Below, in pieces: positions 1-6,038 of a stretch of DNA of 8,522 nt (position 1 is its first letter; the number at the start of each line of letters is the position of its first letter). The notes under the pieces were generated by a model. It was not told the origin of the DNA and searched no databases. It saw only the letters and a program-made list of their open reading frames with translations. The translations under genes were made by a program, and so were the position numbers. The stretch comes from Lachnospiraceae bacterium (lineage in GTDB: Bacteria; Bacillota_A; Clostridia; Lachnospirales; Lachnospiraceae), in NCBI GenBank assembly GCA_017621115.1, contig JAGATU010000059.1, positions 1-8,522 of the forward strand. Direction: 5' to 3'.

Positions 1-527
1 TCAAAAATGTAGGTATTAACGAAACCCGCGACGGCATCATCCGAGTGGTAAAAGCCATGGGCGGTAAGCTTACTTTACTGAATGAACGTATTGCATGCGG
101 TGAAAAAGTGGCCGATATTCTGGTTGAATATTCTGAACTAAACGGTACTACTATTGAGGGCGAAATCATTCCGACCTTAATTGACGAACTTCCGGTTATT
201 GCAGTGCTTGCAGCATGTGCCAAAGGACAGACGATTATTAAAGATGCCGCAGAACTGAAAGTTAAGGAATGCAACCGTATTGATGCTGTAACCAAGAACC
301 TTTCGGCTATGGGCGCCTATATTACAGCAACCGATGACGGATTTATCATTAACGGCGGCAATGAATTACATAGCACAGAAATTGAGACATTCCACGATCA
401 CCGCATCGCAATGAGTTTTGCAATTGCCGATTTGGTAGCGGAAGGTAAAAATGTTTATGACCATCCGGAATGTGTGAATATCAGCTATCCGACATTCTTT
501 GAAGACTTAAGAAATTTACAGCAATAA
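1..527 (+). CDS. aroA: 3-phosphoshikimate 1-carboxyvinyltransferase (EPSP synthase), 3' part
   Basis: This is the C-terminal portion of EPSP synthase, the cytoplasmic enzyme that transfers the enolpyruvyl group of PEP to shikimate-3-phosphate in chorismate synthesis. The gene enters from the left edge: the frame is open from base 3 (KNVGINETRDGIIRVVKAMGG), which matches the family's NxxRxG...MG stretch, so the GTG at 45 is not the start. Visible family landmarks are the catalytic Asp in LIDELP (bases 183-185), the signature KVKECNRIDAV with Glu at 267-269 and Arg at 276-278, and HDHRIAMS with its PEP-binding Arg at 402-404. The C-terminus reads VNISYPTFFEDL, as in Gram-positive enzymes; the Lys found in the E. 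coli-type AKTFPDYF motif is absent, which I read as a class II-like form. It ends with TAA five bases before a strong hairpin terminator and converges with the minus-strand genes. Upstream regulation cannot be seen. Confidence 0.96.
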   Translation, partial: KNVGINETRDGIIRVVKAMGGKLTLLNERIACGEKVADILVEYSELNGTTIEGEIIPTLIDELPVIAVLAACAKGQTIIKDAAELKVKECNRIDAVTKNLSAMGAYITATDDGFIINGGNELHSTEIETFHDHRIAMSFAIADLVAEGKNVYDHPECVNISYPTFFEDLRNLQQ

Positions 528-532
528 ATCAA

Positions 533-564
533 AAAACCTCCGTACATAACTGTACGGAGGTTTT
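533..564. terminator. Bidirectional intrinsic terminator between convergent genes
   Basis: Bases 533-546 (AAAACCTCCGTACA) pair perfectly with 551-564 (TGTACGGAGGTTTT) around a four-base TAAC loop, a 14-bp stem with a GC-rich middle. On the plus strand the stem runs into TTTTATATTTTATTT; on the minus strand it runs into TTTTTTGATTT. It lies 5 bp after the aroA stop and 5 bp after the stop of the minus-strand small membrane gene, so it can end transcription from both sides. Confidence 0.93.
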
Positions 565-569
565 ATATT

Positions 570-734
570 TTATTTCATCCGATAACATCCAAACGCTATA
601 CAAAAGAACCCAATCGCAAATAACGACGAAGACAAAATCCCCTCTCCCGTATTCACAATATGATTAACCGTTCCAATCGCATAGCAGCATGCCGCAATAA
701 AAAATACCAATGCCAAAATCTTTGTCTTTTTCAC
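570..734 (-). CDS. Small hypothetical membrane protein (54 aa, GTG start)
   Basis: A 54-codon gene not recognised as any named family. It starts with GTG at 734-732 and ends with TAA at 572-570. The reading MKKTKILALVFF... has a basic N-terminus (KKTK) followed by a hydrophobic stretch at about residues 6-21, a short polar loop (TVNHIVNTGEG, about 22-32) and a second hydrophobic stretch at about 33-51, ending YRMK. This predicts a two-helix hairpin in the cytoplasmic membrane. Alternatively IAAC (residues 13-16) resembles a lipobox, which would make it a tiny lipoprotein, although the second hydrophobic stretch argues for a membrane hairpin. Support for being real: an AAAGGGGAA ribosome binding site with GGGG 7 nt before the GTG, a 27-bp gap from the preceding mannose enzyme gene, and a terminator immediately after. 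Function is unknown; position suggests co-transcription with the PilZ and mannose genes. Confidence 0.72.
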   Translation of the reverse strand: MKKTKILALVFFIAACCYAIGTVNHIVNTGEGILSSSLFAIGFFCIAFGCYRMK

Positions 735-739
735 TTTTG

Positions 740-748
740 TTCCCCTTT
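740..748 (-). promoter_or_regulatory. Ribosome binding site deciding the GTG start of the small membrane gene
   Basis: On the minus strand AAAGGGGAA lies with its GGGG (745-742) 7 nt upstream of the GTG codon at 734. It is the main evidence that this GTG is used and that the 54-codon frame is translated. Confidence 0.65.
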
Positions 749-761
749 ACATACTTTTATA

Positions 762-3062
762 TTAGATTCTTACCGTCATAACAGAAGCTTGTCCGTTAAG
801 GTGCATCTTCGCATTACGCTTCGGTACAAATATGCAATCCCCTTTTGCAAACTCTAATACCGAATTCTCATAACTGATCGTGCCGCTTCCATCAAGCACC
901 ATAAGTGCAACAAAAGACTCCTCCGTCACATCGATATCAGCGCTTCCATCATATTCAAGCATCTTACACTCAAAATATTTACACTCACTGACATCCGCTC
1001 CTTCGTACTTATGAAGGTCCATCACATCCAGCGCCTTATTAATATCCAGACGTCTTAAATTACCGTATTTATCACGGCGGTTGTAGTCGTGTACACGGTA
1101 GGTACTGTTAGAATTCTGTTGTACCTCGCAAATCAAATTGCCCTTGCCGATGGCATGAATTGTACCTGCCGGAATAAAGTAGGATTTGCCTTTTTCTACT
1201 TTAATCTTATTCAATAAATCAAGTAAAGAATCATCCGCAATATGTGCCTTAACCTCTTCCATCGTCACGTTCTGCTTAAATCCGCAATAGATATACGAAT
1301 CATCTGTACAGTCAATCACATACCACATCTCGCTCTTGCCGTATTCATCTTCATACTCAAGCGCATATTCGTCATCGGGATGTACTTGAATGGATAAATC
1401 ATCCCTGGCATCAATCAATTTAATCAAAAGCGGGAACGAGCGGAAACTCTGGAATTTCCATCCTAGGCTCTCATTACCGATTTTCTTAAGGAACTCGCCA
1501 AAAAGCATTCCTTCATACTTGCCGGAAGCAACCACGCTCTGTCCATCCGGATGAGCAGAAAGTTCCCAACTTTCCGCAATTACATCATATTCACACTGTT
1601 TATTAAACTGTTCGCGCAGGCGATTACCGCCCCACAAATAGTCCTTATAAGACGGCTCCAGTTTTACAAAAGGTTCCACATCAAGTCCGAGTGTAGCATC
1701 AGAAACCTCGGTACCGGCAAATGAAACAGTATCTTTTTTCTCAAAAGAAAGTCCTGTTGAAGTCTCAATAAATACCAGATCCTCATCACTGATACAGGAA
1801 ATCTGATGTTGCAAACCCGCATCAATCTGCACGGTATCACCAATACCAAGAATCATTTCTTTGCCGTCAATAACCGCTCTTGCTTTTCCGCCGATAATGC
1901 ACCATGTCTCGCGCTTTTTCTCATGAAGATGAGCCAGAATCGTCTTACCCGCAAAAACAGACACCTTACTTACCTGATATCCGTTTGCCCTATCCTGCTC
2001 CAAGACATCAAAACGTCCCCAGTTACGGATAAATGCGGAACTTTTGTCAAAATAGCCCCACATACTCTCACTGGCACGGATAATCTCTTTCAAATCGTTG
2101 GAATCACCCTTGTTGCCAATGTAAATGGCATCATCGGTATTCACAACAAGTACATCTTTTAAATGATTCACCAGAACTAATTTCTTATCACTCTGGTTAA
2201 TCACGGTCGTATTCTCACATTTATTGCTAATCACCTGCGGTTCATCCAAAGTCTGAATCGTAATATCATCCAAATCATCCAGGCTTCCGACATCCTTCCA
2301 TGAAAACAGGCTATGGATTACTTTACCCTTATTTGTCTTTTCAAAAACAGCCTTCTCGACCGGTAAAGCCGGGAATTGTTCCATTACAGAGGCATCATAA
2401 TAAATATTACCGCCCTCAAAACGATGATTATCAAAAGTTGCCTCAAAAGTCCGATACACCTCAGAATTATTCACCTGAAGTTCCTTTAAGAAATCACCGT
2501 TCCTAAACAAAAACATACCGCTGTTTAACAGATACTCACCTGACTCCATGTACTTTACAGCAGTCTTTTCATCCGGTTTTTCGGTGAAATCAATAACATC
2601 CTCATCCTTATAATGAATATAGCCGTATCTGGTATCCGGCTTATCGATATTCATACCGAACGTAACCAGATATCCCTGTTTGGCATATTCTTTGGCGCGT
2701 AAAATATCATCCTTATAAGATTCTCCCTCAATCAGATGATCCGCCGCCACAACAAACAAAAATTCAGACAAAGGCAATCCCATACACGCAGGCACAATGG
2801 CTGCGGTAGTCTTACGGCCCACTTCCTCGTAAATACAACGATACGTGATACCGCGGAATGCTTTCATCTGATTCTCAATAATATCCTGATATTCTTTATT
2901 GGTAACAATTATGAACTCATCACAAAAAGCCATATTTCTGGCTATCGTCTCCTGAAATATGGAATGATTATTCTTAATCTCTATAAATTGTTTGGGATAG
3001 TTCTTTCTGGAAAGGGGCCACAATCTGTCGCCCCTTCCTCCAGCCAATAACAGACATTTCAT
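762..3062 (-). CDS. manC: Fused mannose-1-phosphate guanylyltransferase / cupin / mannose-6-phosphate isomerase
   Basis: A 766-residue cytoplasmic protein with three parts. Residues 1 to about 270 are a GDP-mannose pyrophosphorylase domain: LLLAGGRGDRLWPLSR...PKQF (5-26), the ADH motif (107-109), FTEKP (159-163), NSGMF (180-184) and WKDVGS (255-260). Residues about 345-440 are a ManC-type cupin (RNWGRFDVLE, HLHEKKRET, AGLQH). Residues about 463-766 are a complete Bacillus-type class I mannose-6-phosphate isomerase: YLWGG (475-479), SAHPDG, zinc ligands apparently Gln559, His561 (IQVHPDD), Glu578 (KSEMWY) and His636 (PAGTIHA), and catalytic Arg656 (STYRVHDY). Together the ends convert fructose-6-P to mannose-6-P and mannose-1-P plus GTP to GDP-mannose; the mutase step is not encoded here. 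Usual ManC proteins are about 350-480 residues, so the length reflects a true in-frame fusion, with no frameshift seen. The central cupin's active-site motif is altered. It follows the PilZ gene by 15 bp with a modest AGGT site, and is probably in its operon. Confidence 0.93.
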   Translation of the reverse strand: MKCLLLAGGRGDRLWPLSRKNYPKQFIEIKNNHSIFQETIARNMAFCDEFIIVTNKEYQDIIENQMKAFRGITYRCIYEEVGRKTTAAIVPACMGLPLSEFLFVVAADHLIEGESYKDDILRAKEYAKQGYLVTFGMNIDKPDTRYGYIHYKDEDVIDFTEKPDEKTAVKYMESGEYLLNSGMFLFRNGDFLKELQVNNSEVYRTFEATFDNHRFEGGNIYYDASVMEQFPALPVEKAVFEKTNKGKVIHSLFSWKDVGSLDDLDDITIQTLDEPQVISNKCENTTVINQSDKKLVLVNHLKDVLVVNTDDAIYIGNKGDSNDLKEIIRASESMWGYFDKSSAFIRNWGRFDVLEQDRANGYQVSKVSVFAGKTILAHLHEKKRETWCIIGGKARAVIDGKEMILGIGDTVQIDAGLQHQISCISDEDLVFIETSTGLSFEKKDTVSFAGTEVSDATLGLDVEPFVKLEPSYKDYLWGGNRLREQFNKQCEYDVIAESWELSAHPDGQSVVASGKYEGMLFGEFLKKIGNESLGWKFQSFRSFPLLIKLIDARDDLSIQVHPDDEYALEYEDEYGKSEMWYVIDCTDDSYIYCGFKQNVTMEEVKAHIADDSLLDLLNKIKVEKGKSYFIPAGTIHAIGKGNLICEVQQNSNSTYRVHDYNRRDKYGNLRRLDINKALDVMDLHKYEGADVSECKYFECKMLEYDGSADIDVTEESFVALMVLDGSGTISYENSVLEFAKGDCIFVPKRNAKMHLNGQASVMTVRI

Positions 3063-3077
3063 AATCGTACCTGATTA

Positions 3078-3410
3078 TTAATTCATATTGTTAACTGTCT
3101 GATATACTTCAATTCTTGCAGCTTCCATTTCCGGCATACCAATGAAAATAGCGCCATATTCGAAAATATCGCCTTTTTTCTCGATACGTACGATTTCGAT
3201 AAATGCATGGAGCACTTCCTTGGTCCAGATAGTAAGATAACCTTCGTATACAGCACCGATTGTCAATGCTTCAATACTGGTAAAACCAAGACCGGTCTTG
3301 GAAATATCCTCTACCTGAATCGCCACTTCTGCATTACCGCTTCCGTTAATCTGCTTGATAATCAGACGTGAAGTCAATTCACTACGCTGTGTTCTTCTTC
3401 TCTCGTTCAT
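3078..3410 (-). CDS. Stand-alone PilZ-domain protein, likely c-di-GMP receptor
   Basis: A 110-residue soluble protein that is essentially one PilZ domain. The two c-di-GMP-binding motifs of the family are present: RxxxR as R5-R-T-Q-R9 near the N-terminus and DxSxxG as DISKTG (D35, S37, G40), followed by LGF, with a beta-rich remainder. From the family, binding of cyclic di-GMP by these motifs changes interaction with a partner enzyme or motor. No output domain is attached, so any effect must be on a separate protein. The ATG at 3410 has a GGGGG ribosome binding site at 3422-3418 with a 7-nt spacer. It is the first gene after a predicted promoter and lies 15 bp ahead of the GDP-mannose synthesis fusion, which suggests a role in c-di-GMP control of polysaccharide production. 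Binding and target are inferred, not shown. Confidence 0.88.
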   Translation of the reverse strand: MNERRRTQRSELTSRLIIKQINGSGNAEVAIQVEDISKTGLGFTSIEALTIGAVYEGYLTIWTKEVLHAFIEIVRIEKKGDIFEYGAIFIGMPEMEAARIEVYQTVNNMN

Positions 3411-3417
3411 ATTAGTA

Positions 3418-3422
3418 CCCCC
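3418..3422 (-). promoter_or_regulatory. Ribosome binding site of the PilZ gene
   Basis: The minus strand reads TTTGGGGGTACTAATATG; the G-run is 7 nt before the ATG at 3410 and supports this start for the PilZ protein. Confidence 0.7.
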
Positions 3423-3471
3423 AAATACCTTTCTGTTTTTGTAAAACCCAATACCTTTTCATTCTTCTTTC

Positions 3472-3500
3472 ATAATACCCCAGATAAACCCATTTGTAAA
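3472..3500 (-). promoter_or_regulatory. Predicted sigma-A promoter for the PilZ-mannose operon
   Basis: On the minus strand a -35 box TTTACA (3500-3495) is separated by exactly 17 nt from a -10 box TATTAT (3477-3472); each box has one mismatch to TTGACA/TATAAT. It lies wholly in the 106-bp gap between the queA stop and the PilZ start. Initiation would fall near 3465, leaving a leader of about 55 nt. The -35 box partly overlaps an imperfect inverted repeat. Activity is inferred from sequence only. Confidence 0.6.
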
Positions 3501-3519
3501 TAAAACAAACATTGGTTTA
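3485..3519. repeat. Imperfect inverted repeat at the end of queA, overlapping the -35 box
   Basis: The plus strand arm TAAACCCATTTGT (3485-3497) is close to the reverse complement of ACAAACATTGGTTTA (3505-3519), with one mismatch and a two-base bulge around a 7-base AT-rich spacer. In the minus-strand transcript the outer arm starts at the queA TAA. There is no U-run after it, so it is a poor intrinsic terminator; it could be an operator, an mRNA 3'-end hairpin, or chance. Confidence 0.4.
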
Positions 3520-4566
3520 CTCTGATAAATTATCCACTATCATCATCGCATCCCCAAAGGAGAAGAAACGGTAACGCTCCTTTACAGCTTCCTCATAAGC
3601 CGCAAGTACATGCTCTCTTTTCGCAAGTGCGGAAACCAGCATAACCAGCGTGGATTCCGGCAAATGAAAGTTTGTAATCAGACAATCCAAAACCTTAAAT
3701 TCGTATCCCGGATAGATAAAAATATCCGTGTTGCCACAGCATTCGCTCAGCATTCCGTTTTCATCTGCCGCACTTTCAATCGTTCTGCAACTGGTTGTAC
3801 CGACACAGATAACGCGATGACCGCTTTTCTTAGTCTCATTAATCATATCAGCGGCTTCCTGCGACACCTGATAATACTCGGTATGCATGTGATGCTCAAG
3901 CACATTATCAACTTTTACCGGACGGAAAGTCCCAAGTCCGACATGGAGTGTGACATAAGCCGTTTTAATGCCTCTGCCACTCAGTTCCTCCAGTAATTCC
4001 TTTGTAAAATGAAGACCGGCCGTCGGTGCCGCCGCACTCCCTTCGTACTTAGCATACACGGTCTGATAACGGTTCTTATCCTGTAATTTATGTGTTATGT
4101 AAGGCGGGAGCGGCATCTCACCGAGTGCATCCAGCACTTCCTCCCAAATACCGTCATAATAAAACTTAACCAGACGGTTGCCCTCTTCCACAACCTCCAA
4201 AACTTCTGCCTTTAACAGGCCGTCGCCGAAAACCATTCTTGCACCCGGTCGAAGTTTTTTGCCCGGTTTTACAAGCGTCTCCCAGATGTCATTTTCACGA
4301 CGCTTTAATAACAGTACTTCTACCGCCGCATTGGTATCTTCTTTTACCCCAAGAAGTCTTGCCGGAATAACCTTAGTATTATTAAGTACCAGGCAGTCTC
4401 CCGGCTGGATATAATCTAAAATATCCTTGAAACTGCGATGTGCGGTACGTCCCGTATTCTTATCGAGCACAAGAAGTCTTGACGAAGAACGGTCCTCAAG
4501 CGGGTCCTGCGCAATCAATTCTTCGGGTAAATCAAAGAAATAATCCGATGTACGCAGTCCGAGCAT
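3517..4566 (-). CDS. queA: S-adenosylmethionine:tRNA ribosyltransferase-isomerase
   Basis: QueA transfers and isomerises the ribosyl group of SAM onto the preQ1 base at position 34 of GUN-anticodon tRNAs, giving epoxyqueuosine, the next-to-last step of queuosine synthesis. With the start chosen here it has 349 residues, close to the usual 340-356. Family blocks run in order over the whole length: [10 protein letters not shown] near the N-terminus, [87 protein letters not shown] and the C-terminal [13 protein letters not shown]. The ATG at 4566 is preferred because AAGGA lies 7 nt upstream and [11 protein letters not shown] then matches the family N-terminus; in-frame ATG 4596 and TTG 4605 would add 10 or 13 residues lacking homology, with poorly spaced AAAGG. 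It follows the M18 gene by 53 bp with no terminator, so it is probably co-transcribed with pheST. Confidence 0.95.
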   Translation of the reverse strand: MLGLRTSDYFFDLPEELIAQDPLEDRSSSRLLVLDKNTGRTAHRSFKDILDYIQPGDCLVLNNTKVIPARLLGVKEDTNAAVEVLLLKRRENDIWETLVKPGKKLRPGARMVFGDGLLKAEVLEVVEEGNRLVKFYYDGIWEEVLDALGEMPLPPYITHKLQDKNRYQTVYAKYEGSAAAPTAGLHFTKELLEELSGRGIKTAYVTLHVGLGTFRPVKVDNVLEHHMHTEYYQVSQEAADMINETKKSGHRVICVGTTSCRTIESAADENGMLSECCGNTDIFIYPGYEFKVLDCLITNFHLPESTLVMLVSALAKREHVLAAYEEAVKERYRFFSFGDAMMIVDNLSE

Positions 4567-4573
4567 GGAATCT

Positions 4574-4578
4574 TCCTT
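4574..4578 (-). promoter_or_regulatory. Ribosome binding site favouring the 4566 start of queA
   Basis: The minus strand reads AAGGAAGATTCCATG, giving AAGGA with a 7-nt spacer to ATG 4566. The alternative upstream ATG at 4596 has its nearest AAAGG 13 nt away, and the TTG at 4605 only 4 nt away, so this site decides the start. Confidence 0.6.
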
Positions 4579-4619
4579 ATTTTCTAAAGTATTCATAGTA
4601 CGCAAAATACCTTTCCGTC

Positions 4620-6020
4620 TTATAATCCAATATTTTCAAGGAATACCTTATATCCGCGCTTTGCCTCAAATAAATCTGCCTTACTGATAGCTTCCCATGG
4701 TGCATGCATATTTAATACAGGCACACCGCAATCGATAACATTCATGCCGTATAAAGCAAGGATATACGCGATGGTTCCGCCACCACCGACATCAACCTTA
4801 CCAAGTTCTGCGGTCTGGAACACAATCCCATTCTCATCCATAATTTTACGAAGCTGTGCAATATATTCCGCATTGGCATCATTGGAACCGCTCTTGCCTC
4901 TGGCACCCGTAAATTTCTTAAGTAACATACCATTACCTAAAAATGCCACGTTTTTCTTATCAAAAGCAGATGCATAGGACGGATCAAAGCCCGCACCCAC
5001 ATCGGAAGAAAGCATATAAGAATCTGCGAGGCATCTGCGGACATTAAGTTCGCTGTAATCTCCTGTAAGATTCAATACCTCTGCTACGGAATTAGCAAAA
5101 AATCTTGACTGCATACCGGTAGCACCAACACTTCCGATTTCTTCTTTGTCTACCAAAATACAGCAGGTTGTTCTCTCGGGAGCATTCACTTCAAGCATAG
5201 CCTCCAAAGAAGCAAACGAACATACTCTGTCATCATGTCCGTATGCTAAAATCATGCTTCTGTCAAAACCGGCTTCTCTTGCTTTTCCGGCAGGAACCAC
5301 TTCGATTTCGGCTGAAATGAAGTCTTCCTCTTCTACACCGTACATGTCCTTAAGAATCTGAAGCACATTCTTCTTAACGGCTTCTTTTTCTTCTTTTTCA
5401 TTATCTTTATCAACAAAAGGCATATTGCCCACAATAATATCCAGAGCCTCTCCTTCAATTACTTTAGCTGCCTTTTTCTCCATTTGTTCTGCAGCAAGAT
5501 GAATCAAAAGATCGGAAATGAAGAATACCGGATCGTCCTCATCCTCACCGATATTTACTTCAATCGTTGTACCGTCTTTTTTAACGATAACACCGTGCAA
5601 TGCAAGAGGTAATGTCACCCACTGGTATTTCTTTACCCCGCCGTAATAATGAGTATCTAAATACGCAATACCACTGTCTTCATAAAGCGGATTCTGTTTC
5701 ACATCAAGTCTAGGGGAATCCAGATGCGCACCAAGAATATTCATGCCTTCCACCATGGAACGCTTACCAATCTGGTACATTACGATACTCTTATTCATAC
5801 ATACGGAATAAACCTTATCCCCTGCCTGTAATTTCTTATTCTCTTTTACAAGCTGGGATAATTCCATATAGCCTTCTTTTTCGATGCGGTTTACAATCCA
5901 GTCAATGCATTCACGCTCTGTCTTGCCGTTATCAAGAAATTTGCAGTATGCCTTTCCGAATGCATCCGCCTCTTTTTTCATCTTTTTATCATATACTGTC
6001 CAAACGTTTTTCTTTTCCAT
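4620..6020 (-). CDS. M18 family zinc aminopeptidase
   Basis: A 466-residue cytoplasmic co-catalytic dinuclear zinc peptidase of family M18 (aminopeptidase I / aspartyl aminopeptidase group), which removes N-terminal residues from peptides. Expected metal and catalytic positions are seen in order: His99 with Asp101 in [11 protein letters not shown], Asp263 in [12 protein letters not shown], the Glu293-Glu294 pair in [12 protein letters not shown], Asp340 in [10 protein letters not shown] and His439 in LNMHAPWEA. The segment DTHYYGG (122-128) is also typical. A charged [13 protein letters not shown] stretch (205-217) sits in the inserted lid/dimerisation region. No signal peptide is present. 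The ATG at 6020 has AAAGGTG 7 nt upstream (6034-6028). It begins 18 bp after pheT and precedes queA, so it is probably part of that operon. The residue it prefers to remove cannot be deduced; clostridial members are often just called aminopeptidase 1. Confidence 0.93.
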   Translation of the reverse strand: MEKKNVWTVYDKKMKKEADAFGKAYCKFLDNGKTERECIDWIVNRIEKEGYMELSQLVKENKKLQAGDKVYSVCMNKSIVMYQIGKRSMVEGMNILGAHLDSPRLDVKQNPLYEDSGIAYLDTHYYGGVKKYQWVTLPLALHGVIVKKDGTTIEVNIGEDEDDPVFFISDLLIHLAAEQMEKKAAKVIEGEALDIIVGNMPFVDKDNEKEEKEAVKKNVLQILKDMYGVEEEDFISAEIEVVPAGKAREAGFDRSMILAYGHDDRVCSFASLEAMLEVNAPERTTCCILVDKEEIGSVGATGMQSRFFANSVAEVLNLTGDYSELNVRRCLADSYMLSSDVGAGFDPSYASAFDKKNVAFLGNGMLLKKFTGARGKSGSNDANAEYIAQLRKIMDENGIVFQTAELGKVDVGGGGTIAYILALYGMNVIDCGVPVLNMHAPWEAISKADLFEAKRGYKVFLENIGL

Positions 6021-6038
6021 ATGATTACACCTTTACTA

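Noticed and set aside
45..527. aroA beginning at GTG 45
   Set aside because: The frame stays open to the left edge with conserved EPSP synthase residues before base 45, so the gene is truncated by the window, not started there.
660..857. 65-codon plus-strand frame spanning the small membrane gene and the end of the mannose fusion gene
   Set aside because: Crosses two better-supported minus-strand genes and a gene boundary, and the peptide shows no family features; the minus-strand 54-codon frame with a clear ribosome binding site explains the gap.
3411..3516. Intrinsic terminator after queA
   Set aside because: The only hairpin there is imperfect and AT-rich, and no U-run follows it on the minus strand; transcription of the upstream group may read into the PilZ operon.
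3610..3996. 128-codon plus-strand open frame inside queA
   Set aside because: Lies opposite conserved QueA motifs; no family resemblance and no convincing ribosome binding site.
4567..4605. Longer queA starting at ATG 4596 or TTG 4605
   Set aside because: The added residues do not resemble the QueA N-terminus and the nearest AAAGG is 13 or 4 nt from those codons, whereas ATG 4566 has AAGGA at 7 nt. Not fully excluded.
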